The notes below the pieces were generated by a model. That model worked only from the letters and a program-made list of their open reading frames with translations. It did not search any database and had not been told where the DNA came from. A stretch of 37,072 bases of DNA from Eubacteriales bacterium (lineage in GTDB: Bacteria; Bacillota; Clostridia; Christensenellales; UMGS416): NCBI GenBank assembly GCA_028693155.1, contig JAQUVY010000012.1, forward strand, positions 1 through 37,072, in the 5' to 3' direction. Shown piece by piece: positions 8,001-17,125 of the stretch. The stretch's first letter is position 1. Each line of letters begins with the position of its first letter. The position numbers and the translations under genes are program-made.

Positions 8001-11000
8001 CAGGCCCAGCGGATTTTCTGCCGAAGCGGGCAGGCGGTAGCCGCTGGTCATGTATGCCAGAGAAGTCAATTCGGTGGCGTTGCCCGGCCGGTTGGTGTTT
8101 ACGATGGTCTCGTACTGAATCTTGATCTGCTCACCGGGCTGCAGGTCGAGGCTGTCAAAGGCAAAGGTCATGCGCCGGGTGGTGGCGTTGGGGATGTCCT
8201 CCACGCCGCCTGCGGCCGTGGGGCGCTGTGCCTGCACCGTCTCGCTGTAGGTGGAGGTGGGCGTGAGCACGTTTCCGCTGCCGTCGGTGATGATAAAGAC
8301 CTTGCCCGAGCTGTAGCTCTCATCCAGCGTGGTAAAGGCAGGAACATCGAAGGAAACGATGGGCTTTTTCAGCACCGCTGCGTTGGTGCTGGCGTTGGTT
8401 CCCGTTACGGTGAAGTGCACGGGACGCCCGCTAACAAAGGCCTGGGTGTCGCCGTTGCGCGCCACGTTGGTGACCGCCACCTTGGCCATTTTATCCTGGC
8501 TGGAGGGGATGCTGGCTTCCACCTGGTTGCTGAGCTTGGCCACGCTTTGCGCCCGGCCGGCACCCTGCTCGTTGCGAATGGTATAGGTGTAATCCAAGTT
8601 TGCCTTGTTGGTGATGTAGCGAATCTCGTGGGTCGCGGCGTCGCCCGTTCTCTGGGCAAAGGTCACGTCCAGCTCGATCTTGTTCGCCGTGAACCCTTTG
8701 CCCGCGTTGATATAGCGCACGCGAACCGCCATAATGCTGCCGGCTCCCGGCACGGCGGTATCCAGATTCACGCTGCGGTAAGCGCCCGCGGAAAGGGTGT
8801 TGAGCCCCTGCATCCGGAACGCATTGTCCAGCGCTGTCCAGTTGTCGCTCCCCAGCTGGGCAAAGGTCTGATATTCCACGACGGCGTCAATGGTGCCGCC
8901 CTGGGCATCCGACGCGCCGTATACCCGCACCTGGCGGAAGCGGTAATCGCCTGCCGCAAGGGTGATGGGCTGCCGCGTGCTGTTCACATATTCCATGGTG
9001 ATGGTTCCGTCGCTCACATCAAAGGTGTCGTAGGGCAGCGGATTGGAACCGTTGGTGAAGCCGCTGAGGGTAAAGGTCGTGTCAAAATCAGCCAGCAGCA
9101 GGCTCTCGTCCGCCGTGGCAGGCGAAATGGCCTTGCTGATCGTGCCGGGGAAGGGCTGCAGATCGCTAGAAAGCCGGTTTTCAAACGTCACCGTGTTGGT
9201 GGCTGAGGCAGCCACGGGCACCTGCAGCGGCAGCACAGTTACCGTCTTTTCCCGGGCAATAATTCTGTCATCCAGCGTGTAGCCATCCGGCGCCACGACC
9301 TCCCGCACCAGATAGGTGGTGCCGGTGGCGGCGGCGGGCAGCAATTTGGAAAGCACCGTGCCGTTCACGTTGGTGATGAGTCCCGAATCCACCTTCTGTG
9401 CGGCGTTGCCCTGGGCATCCACCGTCCAGATCTCAAACTCTGCGCCCATCAGGCGGGAATTCGGCAGGTTTTCCTGGGTTTTGGTCATGAGCACACGCCC
9501 CATCACCGACACGTTGCTTGCGGCGGCGGGGTAAACGATCGCCGTGCCGCTTTGCGCCACATCCACCTGAATGGGCACAGTGGAGGCGGCTGTATAACCG
9601 GTCGGGGCCTGCGTTTCCACCAGATAATAGGTGCCGGCGTCCAGTCCGCTCCAGGTATAGGTTCCCTGCGCGCCGGTGGTCTGCTCCGTGCCCACCTTGT
9701 TCTGCTGCGCCACGCTGCCGCGATACAGCTGGAACTTGGCACCGGCCAGGCGAACATTGCCGTTCAGGTCGTCTGCCGTCTTGGTTAAGGTAATGCTGCC
9801 TTGGGCATCGTTGGCCATGCTCAGCTGCACGGTGGTGCCGCTGGTAATGGTGAAATCGATGGGGGTGCCGTCCAGCGTATAGCCAACCGGCGCTTTGGTC
9901 TCGATGAGGCGATACTCGCCTGCGGGCAGCATGCCCGAGGTGTATTCACCGTCCACCTCAATGGTGGGCGAAGCGGTGTTGAAGATCACATAGCTCCCGT
10001 CCACCTTATGGTAAAGCGCGAACTCGGCATCGTTGAGGAGCACCTGCGGATTGGAATCCGCAGCATATTTGACCAAGGTGAACTGCCCCTTGTTGGGGAT
10101 GTTCGTCACAGGCGCGGCAACCAGATCCGTATTGGTTTGTCCGGCGGATACGGTGACCTGATAGCGGTTGTTCGCCGCAGGCGGCACCGCGTATCCATCG
10201 GGCACCATGGTCTCCACGACCTCATACAGACCGGGATCCAGCAGCTCGGACAGCCCCAAGCCGCCGGTGCCCGTGGTGATGACGGTCACCTGTTCGCCGC
10301 GCTCACCAGTGCTGAACGAGTCCGTCGTCCAGGCATACACGGTGAACTGGGCACCTGCCAGCTCCCGCACCACGGGCGTGGTGCCGTTCACCCAGTTGGC
10401 CATCTTTTTTACCTGGATGCGTCCCTGGGGCACGTTGAGCACCGCGGGCATGGTGACCACGGCGTCGTTGGCCGTCGTCACTTCGTAAACGGCGGTGGTG
10501 TTTTTCACATATCCGCCGGGGGTGCTGGTCTCGCGCACATAGTAGGTCTGGTTGGGACGCAGCCCCGAAAACTCCGCCGCGGAATTTGCGGCAGTGACCG
10601 CCGCCTGCAGGCGATTGGCATCTGTCAGCGCATCGGCGCGGCTGCCGTAAAGGGCGAAGCTCACACCGGCCAGCTTGATCGCGCTGTTGGTGCTGTCGGC
10701 CTTAGGCACGCGGATGGTAATGGATTTTTCATCGTACACCGTACCGGCAGTTGTCAGCACGTCCGCCGTCACCGTGATGGGTCCGACGATCTGCGTATTG
10801 AGCAGATAACCGGCCGGCGGTGTGATCTCCTTGGCCCAGTACTGTCCCGGTGCCAAAAGCTTTGTGGTGGCCGACCCATCGGCACCGGCGGTGGTGATGG
10901 TATCCACCGCGGTGCCGGTGCACGCGGGGTTGTCGTAGAGCTGAAACACGGCACCGGTCAGGTATGTGGTGCGGGCGTTGTCGTCGGCCTTGACCATTTT

Positions 11001-14000
11001 GATCTTGCCGTACACCGCGTTGTTGACCAGCTTATTGCTGCCGGTGAGGCTCTTGCTTTCGCCCACGGCAAAGGTCAGGCTTATGGGCGCGAAATTGGCA
11101 GCGCTGTAGCCTGTATTGCCGCCCACCGAGGTCTCGCGCAGCCAGTATGCCCCGGCGTCGATGTAGTTCAGCGAAGCGTTGCCGCTGCTGTTGGTGGTCA
11201 GGGTGCGTACCGCCGAGGCGGTGACCGCCGCGGTGTAGTCCGCCAAGGCGTCGGCGGAGACCCGAGGATACAGCGCAAACACCACGCCGTTCATCGCGGC
11301 GCCGTTTTGCCCGGCAAAGGCGGAGACTTTGTTCAGCGTAAGCTTCGCCTGCCGATTGTTGGATACCAGAATGGGAAGCACGCCCGTCACGGTGTCTGCC
11401 GGCCCGCTGCTCATGGTGATTTTGCCGGCAGCAATGGTGAACTCGACCGGCGCATCCAGCGCCGTATAGCCCGTAGGCTTCGCGGTCTCCACCACGCGGT
11501 ACTCGCCCACGGGCAGATATGCCGACAGGTAGTCCGCATTGGTGGCCGTGGTAAAGGTATACTGCTTGCCGTTCACCAAATAGGCCGTGTAATTCCCGTC
11601 AACCTTTACCTCCACCTTGAAGGTAGCCGCCAGGCGGGTGTTCTGGTTGTTGTCGGCGTGTTTGCGCAGCTGGAAGCGGCCGTACAGCGCCGTGTTGGCA
11701 ACAGGGCTGTTGACCAGCAGCTGGTTGGTCTGGTTGGTCAGTATCTTTACATGGTACAGCGTGGTCGCCCCGGTAAAGCCGGCAGGCGCGGCGGTTTCCT
11801 CCACAATGTATTCTCCGGGGGGCAGCAGGCCCGAAAGGATCTGCCCTTCCGCCCCGCCGTCGGTTCCGGTCACGCCGGTGTAGGCCACCGTGCCCTTTTC
11901 ATAGTTGCAGTCCGCGCCGCAAACGTGATTGCTCTCGTCCACGCCGGAAGCGCCGTTTTTAAGCACTGCATGGTAGATGGTAAAGGTTGCGCCATCCAAC
12001 GGATAGGTCACGCCCGAGAGCGTGGTTTCTTTGCGGATCGCCACGCGGCCGTACCGGTTGTTGACGATGGTCAACGGCGTATCCAGCGCGGGTGCGCCCG
12101 CCACGTTATCCCAAACTACCTCGCGCTGGTACACGGTGGTATCCCGCACATAGTAGGTCGGGGACAGCACCTCCAGCATATAGTAGGTCTGCTCCGGCAC
12201 CAGGTCGGTAAAGTTGAAGCTGCCGTTGGCGTCGCTCTGCGTCACCTGCACCATATTGTGCGCAGCCAAGAAATCCGCGTTGGCCAGATCTTCCGCTGTC
12301 GCCGTATTGGCTGCCAGCCAGGTGTTCATCGTGTTGGCGTCGGCCAGCGTGTTGAACATGGCCACATAGGCGTTCGCCAATACCTTGCCGCTCTGATCCA
12401 CCTTGGTGCCTTCCACGGACTGTAATTCATAGTTCAGGATCGTGGTCTCCGTCACCGCGCCCGCGGTCACCGAAATCGGCCCGGTCCACTGTGTCACCAT
12501 TTCATAACGGTTGTGGGGCAGCAGCGGTGTGCGGGTCTCCTGCAAATAGTAGTTCAGTCCCGGGGTAAGCGCGATGGTCATCGCGCTGCCGTCAATGCCG
12601 GTTTCCGTGCCCGACTCCAAAGTAGGCTGCCCGGTCACGGCGCGAAGGTTCTTCGTCACACCGCCCACATCGGTGGCGGTGCCGTTGGCATTGTCCTCCA
12701 CATACAGGGTGAACTGCGCCCCCTCCAGGCGAATGTGGGAAAGCTGATCTTCCTTAAAGAGGCGAATGCGGCCGGTCTGCGGCGTGTTGTTCACCGTGAT
12801 GCTCACCTGCACCGCGCTCTCGCCCACCACCGCCGGATACACCGTAGTATCTGCGGTGAAGCCCTCCGGCGGCGTGATCTCTTTTACATAATATGTGCCC
12901 TGATCCAAATAATCGGAGGTGATGGTGCCGTCCGTCCCGGTGGTCAGGCGCGCCAAAGGCTCACCCGCGCAGGTGGGATCGGTGGCGGGATAAATGCCGA
13001 ACACGGCGCCCGGCAAAAAGTCCACCAGATCTCGGCCGGTTACGCCGGCCACCAGCCATGTGCCGGTTTTGGTGATCTTGATCTGTCCTTTGCGCGCGTT
13101 GGGCACGGAAATAACCGGGGAAATGCCTGCCGTCACGCCCGCCTCTACGGTGACCAGCCGATCGTCGGCCAGGGTATAGTTCCCCGTCACGTCGGTTTCC
13201 ACCAGCTTATAGACGCCCGGTTTCAGCCAGCCGCTCAAGCCAATGCCGTAAGCGGCAGTGGTGCTGAAGGTGGCGGAGGGTGTGGTTTCATAGGTCTCGG
13301 GATTCGCCGAGGTTTGGCGGTACAGCGCAAATGCGGCGGCCACACCGACACCGCTGTAGGCGTCGGTCTTAACCACCCGCACCTTGCCCATGTCGGCGGT
13401 GTTGCTCCAGTCCGTCACGTTGGTGCGGTAACCGGTCACGTTATCGCCCGATTGCAGCGTCACGGCCAACGGCGTGCTCTGCAGCGCATAGCCCGTGGGC
13501 GCGGTTGTCTCCTGCACCCAGTAGCTGCCGGGGGTCAGGCCGGTCTTCTGGGCATAACCCGTGCTGAGCGTGGTCATGGTAAAGCGATTTGCCGCGGAAG
13601 CCGCGGTATAATCGGCCTGAGCATCGTTGCTCACTTTGGGCCACACGGTGAACACTGCGTCCTTCAGCGCCGCGTCCGTGCCGTCGAAGGTGCCGTGCTT
13701 ATAAATGCGCAGCGCGGCGGTGTGCGGGTTGGTGCGCACCACTTCTTTCACCTGCGCCTCGGCGCTGGTAGGCGCGGTCACCGTAAAGACGGTGTGATCG
13801 GCCAGATATCCCGAAGGAACGGATAGTTCTTTTATATAATACGTAATGCCAGGCTGCAAACCAACGAAGTCCAGCGTGCCGGAGGCATTGGTGGAAAGCA
13901 CCTGAAGCGCGCCGGCACCCGTATTGCCCGTATCCGCCGCCGCAGCCTCAGCCGTGGCATACAGCGCAAACTTGGCGCTGCGGATCACGATGGTCTGCCC

Positions 14001-16763
14001 CGCCGCGCTGGTCGCTTCATCCTGCTTTTTGATGCGGATGGCAACGGCGGGGTCGTTGTTGACGATCAGCGTCAGCTGACCGCCGGCAACCAGCTGCAAG
14101 CCTGCGCCGCTGCCCGTGGCGATCCCCTCGCTCACGCCGTTGATGACGGAAATGGTCTGGTAATACCCGGTGGGCACCGTTTCTTCCTTGATGTAATACT
14201 TCTTGCTCTCCACCGGCAGCAGCTGCGTCAAAGCCGTGCCGTTGGTGCCGGTAACCACGCGATCCACCTGGTGGGTGCACGCGGCGTCGTCATAGATCAG
14301 GAAAACCACGCCCGCCATGCCCGCTCCAGTGCGCGCGTCGCGCTTATCCAGCTTGATGCGGGCCCAGTCCGCATGGTTTATTACGTCTTCTTCATGGACG
14401 TCGCCGGCGTTCAGGGTCACCTTTGTGCGCCCGGCAATGGCGGCGTAGCCGTCAGGCGTATTGGTCTCTTCATACCAATAGTCGCCCGCGTCCAGCTGAA
14501 TGTACTGCTCGGTGGTCACTTGGCCGGTGGCATCGGCCACGCTGGTAAAGGTGGCAACCGGCGTGCCGCCGGTCTGCGCGGTGTACAGGGCGAAGGTCAC
14601 CCCGTTGAGGCGGGTGTAATAATCATCATCGCCCCAGGCGCCGTATTTGCGGATGGTAAACTTGGCCTTCTTGGCGTTGTAAACAGTCTGGTTCTGGGTA
14701 TGGTTGGCGCTTACCGCCACCTGCACCCATGCGGAGTTAAGCGTATATCCTTCGGGTGCCTCGATCTCCTTGAGCCAATAGGTGCCGGGGATCAGCGGGT
14801 CGGAAGTATACCCAGCGGCGGGCACGGTTACCGTGGCGATGGGCTGAGCCCCCGCGGCGGGTTGAACAGCCGACGGGCCGTATACCTCAAACCTTGCCCC
14901 GGCGAGCGCGGTGGTCACGGCGTTCGCGTCCCGTTTGTCGATATGGAACACGCCCTTGGCGGAGGTGTTCAAGAATACCGAAACCTCTTGTGCCACCTCT
15001 GTGGTGATGTGATTGACCGCGTTGCCGGCCACGGTGATCGGGCGCCCCTGCGCAGAGATATCGTATTCCTTTTGCAGGGCAGCGGTCAGCCCCGTTTCAT
15101 AGATGGTATAGTCGCCTGCGGGGATCGCGTCAAAGCGCACATAGCCCGCGGCGTCCGAGACAGCGGTGGCCACCACCGCGGTGCCCTGGCGCAGCTCAAA
15201 GGTCACCCCGTTGAGCGGGGAAAGCGCATTGGAGGCAGCCCCCATTCCTTTTTTCCAAAACTCAACAATGCCCACGCCGTCGTCTTTGGCGGTGTTGACG
15301 ATCTCCACTTCGTTGGCGCCGGTCACCGTTCCGTAATTGACCTTGCCCGAGCTGAGCAGCTCCACCTGAGTCACGGTTCCCGCTTCAAAGCCGCTCAGGG
15401 TATTTTCTTCTTTGAGATAATAGGTGCCGTAGCGCAGGTTGGCAAAGGTCACCTTGCCGCTGGCGTTGGTGGCCACGTTATAAACCAGCTGTGCGTCTAT
15501 GGCATTGCCGTTGACGTCCACCGCGTAGGTGGTGCACTGCGCATCGCTGTACAGCGAGAAACGCGCCGTTCCGTACTTTGCCGCCATGGCCGAGGTCAGG
15601 TTAAAGGTCAGATCGCCCACCTTGAGCTTCTTCTGCACGGTCAAAGCGCGAGCCTCCGGGGTCGCTTCCCGCCACCCCAGCTCCACCACGGCGTTATCGG
15701 TTACCGTCACAGTGTCCGCCACAGTGGCCAGGCTATACTTCAGCGCAGCCTGATTGTCCAACGGGTGCATCACGACCTGCGCAACGTTGGAGGGTGTTTC
15801 GTAAAGCGCCTTTGGATACTTCACCGTCAGCACATACTGGCTTTTCATGGAGGTGCCGGCCGGCACGTTGCTCGTGCCTGTCGCGGCGGTGCGGTAGGTA
15901 TGAATGGCAACACTGGTCAGCGTGCCGTCGCCGGCGGTGGTCAGTTCATAATCCGTGCCCTGGGTCAGCGTCATTTCTTCCCCGACCAGAGACACAAATC
16001 TGGCACCGCTGCCGACAGGCAGCGTATCCACCAGCTCAAAATAATCCAACTCCAGGCGGCCATTGCGGTCATAAGACGCGTCGTCCTTCAGGTCGGCGGT
16101 CAGCGTATACTGCACAAACTGATAATCCGCGTCGCTGGTCGTGAGCTGCCCGGCTTTGTCCAGCGTCCACTCGTCGCCGGCAGTCACGGTGATGTTGACG
16201 GGGGTCGTGGTTTTCTCCAGCGATTCCTGGTTGTCCGGCGCGGCGGGGTCGGCAATGTATGCACCGTTGATCTGCGCGGACAGGGTGCCCACCGTGCCGT
16301 TGGCCGTGGTCATGTTGGGGTAATACATGGGGACGGTCAGCGTTTTTTCCGTGCCGGGGCTGACCTCGCTGTAAAACGCATACAGAATGGTTTTATAGCC
16401 GTTCTCCGCCGGAAGCACGGTAATGCTTTCCACATCGTCGCTCTTGCCCGAATCCAGGTCTATCTGGTTGAGCACCACCGCCTCTGGCACCTTCACGCTC
16501 AACACTACATTGAGGTACTCTCCCTCGCTTGCTGTGGGCAGGAAGTTATACAGCACCTGATAGCGAAAACGCTGTCCGGACTGCACCTGCGACACCAGTG
16601 TATCGTCCGTCCCGGCGTAGAGCCGGTTGCTTATGACGATGTTGACCTCCTGTGCTAAAGCCGGCAACGCCGGCAACAGCTGCCAAAAAAACGAAAACGC
16701 CAGCGCTGCTGCCAGAAACCTTCTCCATCCTTTTACATTGTCCATTGTGCTGTGATGAAGCAT
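5058..16763 (-). CDS. Giant surface adhesin with about 20 SpaA/Cna-B-like and 5 SdrD-B-like domains
   Basis: The product is 3901 residues. Order: a signal peptide (basic KGWRRF, hydrophobic core, cleavage near ALAQEV about residue 40); an N-terminal DUF11-like/adhesin region to about 370; about 20 SpaA-type prealbumin-like domains averaging 108 residues (370-2530); a DUF11-like region (2530-3180); five SdrD-B domains (from about 3183, 3334, 3473, 3598 and 3730); then VRTGD, a TM helix and the basic tail RRRQKR. SpaA domains usually carry a Lys-Asn/Asp isopeptide bond supported by a Glu; the matching [IV]-x-K start and KE[IT]xxPxGY strand recur here. The likely role is a long, stiff, protease-resistant adhesive stalk on the cell wall. 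ATG 16761-16763 is chosen because GGGAGGGG precedes it at correct spacing and the signal peptide follows; an upstream in-frame start at 16829 would add 22 residues and has no ribosome site. TGA at 5058-5060. Confidence 0.93.
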   Translation of the reverse strand: MLHHSTMDNVKGWRRFLAAALAFSFFWQLLPALPALAQEVNIVISNRLYAGTDDTLVSQVQSGQRFRYQVLYNFLPTASEGEYLNVVLSVKVPEAVVLNQIDLDSGKSDDVESITVLPAENGYKTILYAFYSEVSPGTEKTLTVPMYYPNMTTANGTVGTLSAQINGAYIADPAAPDNQESLEKTTTPVNITVTAGDEWTLDKAGQLTTSDADYQFVQYTLTADLKDDASYDRNGRLELDYFELVDTLPVGSGARFVSLVGEEMTLTQGTDYELTTAGDGTLTSVAIHTYRTAATGTSNVPAGTSMKSQYVLTVKYPKALYETPSNVAQVVMHPLDNQAALKYSLATVADTVTVTDNAVVELGWREATPEARALTVQKKLKVGDLTFNLTSAMAAKYGTARFSLYSDAQCTTYAVDVNGNAIDAQLVYNVATNASGKVTFANLRYGTYYLKEENTLSGFEAGTVTQVELLSSGKVNYGTVTGANEVEIVNTAKDDGVGIVEFWKKGMGAASNALSPLNGVTFELRQGTAVVATAVSDAAGYVRFDAIPAGDYTIYETGLTAALQKEYDISAQGRPITVAGNAVNHITTEVAQEVSVFLNTSAKGVFHIDKRDANAVTTALAGARFEVYGPSAVQPAAGAQPIATVTVPAAGYTSDPLIPGTYWLKEIEAPEGYTLNSAWVQVAVSANHTQNQTVYNAKKAKFTIRKYGAWGDDDYYTRLNGVTFALYTAQTGGTPVATFTSVADATGQVTTEQYIQLDAGDYWYEETNTPDGYAAIAGRTKVTLNAGDVHEEDVINHADWARIKLDKRDARTGAGMAGVVFLIYDDAACTHQVDRVVTGTNGTALTQLLPVESKKYYIKEETVPTGYYQTISVINGVSEGIATGSGAGLQLVAGGQLTLIVNNDPAVAIRIKKQDEATSAAGQTIVIRSAKFALYATAEAAAADTGNTGAGALQVLSTNASGTLDFVGLQPGITYYIKELSVPSGYLADHTVFTVTAPTSAEAQVKEVVRTNPHTAALRIYKHGTFDGTDAALKDAVFTVWPKVSNDAQADYTAASAANRFTMTTLSTGYAQKTGLTPGSYWVQETTAPTGYALQSTPLAVTLQSGDNVTGYRTNVTDWSNTADMGKVRVVKTDAYSGVGVAAAFALYRQTSANPETYETTPSATFSTTAAYGIGLSGWLKPGVYKLVETDVTGNYTLADDRLVTVEAGVTAGISPVISVPNARKGQIKITKTGTWLVAGVTGRDLVDFLPGAVFGIYPATDPTCAGEPLARLTTGTDGTITSDYLDQGTYYVKEITPPEGFTADTTVYPAVVGESAVQVSITVNNTPQTGRIRLFKEDQLSHIRLEGAQFTLYVEDNANGTATDVGGVTKNLRAVTGQPTLESGTETGIDGSAMTIALTPGLNYYLQETRTPLLPHNRYEMVTQWTGPISVTAGAVTETTILNYELQSVEGTKVDQSGKVLANAYVAMFNTLADANTMNTWLAANTATAEDLANADFLAAHNMVQVTQSDANGSFNFTDLVPEQTYYMLEVLSPTYYVRDTTVYQREVVWDNVAGAPALDTPLTIVNNRYGRVAIRKETTLSGVTYPLDGATFTIYHAVLKNGASGVDESNHVCGADCNYEKGTVAYTGVTGTDGGAEGQILSGLLPPGEYIVEETAAPAGFTGATTLYHVKILTNQTNQLLVNSPVANTALYGRFQLRKHADNNQNTRLAATFKVEVKVDGNYTAYLVNGKQYTFTTATNADYLSAYLPVGEYRVVETAKPTGYTALDAPVEFTIAAGKITMSSGPADTVTGVLPILVSNNRQAKLTLNKVSAFAGQNGAAMNGVVFALYPRVSADALADYTAAVTASAVRTLTTNSSGNASLNYIDAGAYWLRETSVGGNTGYSAANFAPISLTFAVGESKSLTGSNKLVNNAVYGKIKMVKADDNARTTYLTGAVFQLYDNPACTGTAVDTITTAGADGSATTKLLAPGQYWAKEITPPAGYLLNTQIVGPITVTADVLTTAGTVYDEKSITIRVPKADSTNSAIKLAGVSFALYGSRADALTDANRLQAAVTAANSAAEFSGLRPNQTYYVRETSTPGGYVKNTTAVYEVTTANDAVVTMPAVLNVPQGRIQVKKMANWVNGTTPVVRELAGAQFTVYAWTTDSFSTGERGEQVTVITTGTGGLGLSELLDPGLYEVVETMVPDGYAVPPAANNRYQVTVSAGQTNTDLVAAPVTNIPNKGQFTLVKYAADSNPQVLLNDAEFALYHKVDGSYVIFNTASPTIEVDGEYTSGMLPAGEYRLIETKAPVGYTLDGTPIDFTITSGTTVQLSMANDAQGSITLTKTADDLNGNVRLAGAKFQLYRGSVAQQNKVGTEQTTGAQGTYTWSGLDAGTYYLVETQAPTGYTAASTVPIQVDVAQSGTAIVYPAAASNVSVMGRVLMTKTQENLPNSRLMGAEFEIWTVDAQGNAAQKVDSGLITNVNGTVLSKLLPAAATGTTYLVREVVAPDGYTLDDRIIAREKTVTVLPLQVPVAASATNTVTFENRLSSDLQPFPGTISKAISPATADESLLLADFDTTFTLSGFTNGSNPLPYDTFDVSDGTITMEYVNSTRQPITLAAGDYRFRQVRVYGASDAQGGTIDAVVEYQTFAQLGSDNWTALDNAFRMQGLNTLSAGAYRSVNLDTAVPGAGSIMAVRVRYINAGKGFTANKIELDVTFAQRTGDAATHEIRYITNKANLDYTYTIRNEQGAGRAQSVAKLSNQVEASIPSSQDKMAKVAVTNVARNGDTQAFVSGRPVHFTVTGTNASTNAAVLKKPIVSFDVPAFTTLDESYSSGKVFIITDGSGNVLTPTSTYSETVQAQRPTAAGGVEDIPNATTRRMTFAFDSLDLQPGEQIKIQYETIVNTNRPGNATELTSLAYMTSGYRLPASAENPLGLSFYVDGGNAVLNPGLDDTLNDGENRYANANEGITVIDTDSISIVKQVKGPLDADYLNAGQTSYTYPNGDIYYRIAVSNNQNTALRNVKIVDIFPAKGDSYVVRNQETGGVTNRATEVPTSPVLVSVSAPAGAVIYYRVGVSWDSATRTQTAMTAELPMLYSNAAGGWSGWTTTAPADLSTVTAIGIEMDYGTEEANCLKRGDSLSVELHMRAPGFTAAEINDYYNKVMANSAASAVTALGVDDPMHPIENNQVKSYMRLPTGTIGDYVFRDINNNGIQDDGDLPIADVQVILYRADHHTGGTTNNYTLRTTTDATGHYQFTDLPNNLLKTGASADSTNPDDYVGGVYYTYRVSFVQPDPLLSPTYQDIGDNDAIDSDVDSNGNTPELKLWVGVDENGELTGNQDLTIDAGYIMPAALGDRVWLDYNRNGIQDADEPGVNGVTVNLYRVVDGAAETTPLRTAQTETNNGAEGSYWFDGLVPGDYTVEFDLTALRKSDGYCQYAFTTANAGTADTDDSDAQTAVDSEDRIRRTQTITLVAQQRDDTWDAGLTVVSALGGYCFDDRNYNDVQDLGVALPGTVVTLYRVVAGVREDTPCRPAVTVGANGTYFFDQLIEGQYQVHFQFPGQYQAVKAGVGTDIDLDSNVERELTADLSAGYTAVIDLPYDTVDTTWDAGARLLGVLGDTVWFDTNADGVQDADESGVANVKATLQRRTGSQGLWEFYAETVTDAAGHYQFDNLPGGLDAGYQYRVLFLTPAGYRLTIPNAGTDAALDSDAQAMLVENLGYPTRAIELGYGQIDLTWDAGIIASVGALGDYVWYDRNKDGMQDENEWGIAGIPVVLETNLTGNIDIAGDWTEYARTTTNATGYYRFSDLPAGYYRVKFDLGTQYVPTLLNAGTGSDAYQRDSDVIRTGSGGVYSTRSLYLDAERFDMTWDAGVYESQGVRTGDSGKLWLWILLAGAAALCMGGAAWMIIARRRQKR
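5190..7215 (-). repeat. Array of five SdrD-B-like domains within the adhesin
   Basis: Five units of about 125-150 residues each begin with a [GD]-x-V-[WF]-x-D-x-N-like strand. Each has an EF-hand-like calcium loop: DINNNGIQDDGD, DYNRNGIQDADE, DRNYNDVQDLGV, DTNADGVQDADE and DRNKDGMQDENE. Most end with a D-x-TWDAG motif. The third loop has lost the glycine and the terminal acidic residue. Calcium-dependent rigidity is known for Sdr B domains; it is inferred here. Confidence 0.85.
9165..15650 (-). repeat. Array of about 20 SpaA/Cna-B-like domains within the adhesin
   Basis: By reading the translation I count 20 successive units of the form G-[RK]-[IV]-x-[IL]-x-K, then LxGAxFxLY, then an L-x-x-G-x-Y-[YW]-[LV]-x-E-T/I-x-x-P-x-GY segment. 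The units are strongly diverged from one another at DNA level, so this is an old array rather than a recent tandem expansion. A Cys/His-containing insert (HVCGADC) occurs in unit 12 near 11900-11930. Confidence 0.85.
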
Positions 16764-16846
16764 AAGCCCCTCCCATGTGGTCGATATTGAACGCCGGCTT
16801 CCAAAGCAAAGCGTAGCCGACACAGTCATACACTCATATATAACGA

Positions 16847-16878
16847 ATTATATTCAAGCCAATTCCATTTTGATTCCA
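16847..16878 (-). promoter_or_regulatory. Promoter of the giant adhesin with two phased TGGAAT(C/T) heptamers
   Basis: On the minus strand TATAAT is at 16847-16852. Heptamer TGGAATT (16861-16867) ends exactly 8 bp upstream, and TGGAATC (16872-16878) lies 4 bp further, giving an 11-bp period. No -35 hexamer is present. This matches the operator pattern at 4910-4963 and the known geometry of SARP-activated promoters. The predicted leader is about 75 bases. The rest of 16764-17067 is AT-rich. It also holds an inverted repeat AAATCG...CGATTT (16911-16933) of unknown role and the divergent regulator promoter. Confidence 0.7.
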
Positions 16879-16983
16879 GCATTTGCCTCATCCCATGGTA
16901 AATCATGCCGAAATCGTAAAAAAACGTCGATTTTGTTTCTAAATTGTATCGTATGGCCATTATTTTGCTTTTTTCCTATCGCC

Positions 16984-17012
16984 TTGTCAAGCTATGTAAA
17001 AAAGCTTATAAT
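16984..17012 (+). promoter_or_regulatory. Sigma-A-type promoter of the SARP-like regulator gene
   Basis: TTGTCA (16984-16989), a 17-bp spacer and TATAAT (17007-17012) form a near-consensus housekeeping promoter; a second TATAAT follows at 17013-17018. The leader to the AAGGAGG ribosome site at 17060-17066 is about 45 bases. The good -35/-10 pair contrasts with the -35-less adhesin promoter and suggests the regulator is made without an activator. Confidence 0.75.
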
Positions 17013-17125
17013 TATAATATATTTATTCAAAATATCTGCATTCTTAGCATTTTTTAAATAAGGAGGAATGCGCTACGGCTGCAACAAACGAGGTTTTATC
17101 CATTTACACGCTGGGCTCTTTTTCA

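Noticed and set aside
9165-15650. Possible CRISPR-like or recent tandem repeats in the SpaA region
   Set aside because: The periodicity is at protein level only; DNA units are strongly diverged, so this is neither a CRISPR array nor a recent tandem repeat.
6615-16658. Several long open frames on the plus strand opposite the giant adhesin (for example 6615-9206, 9801-12425, 14271-16658)
   Set aside because: They are antisense to clear SpaA/SdrD domains, are rich in Val/Arg/His/Gly as expected from the GC-rich complement, have no ribosome sites and no recognisable domains.
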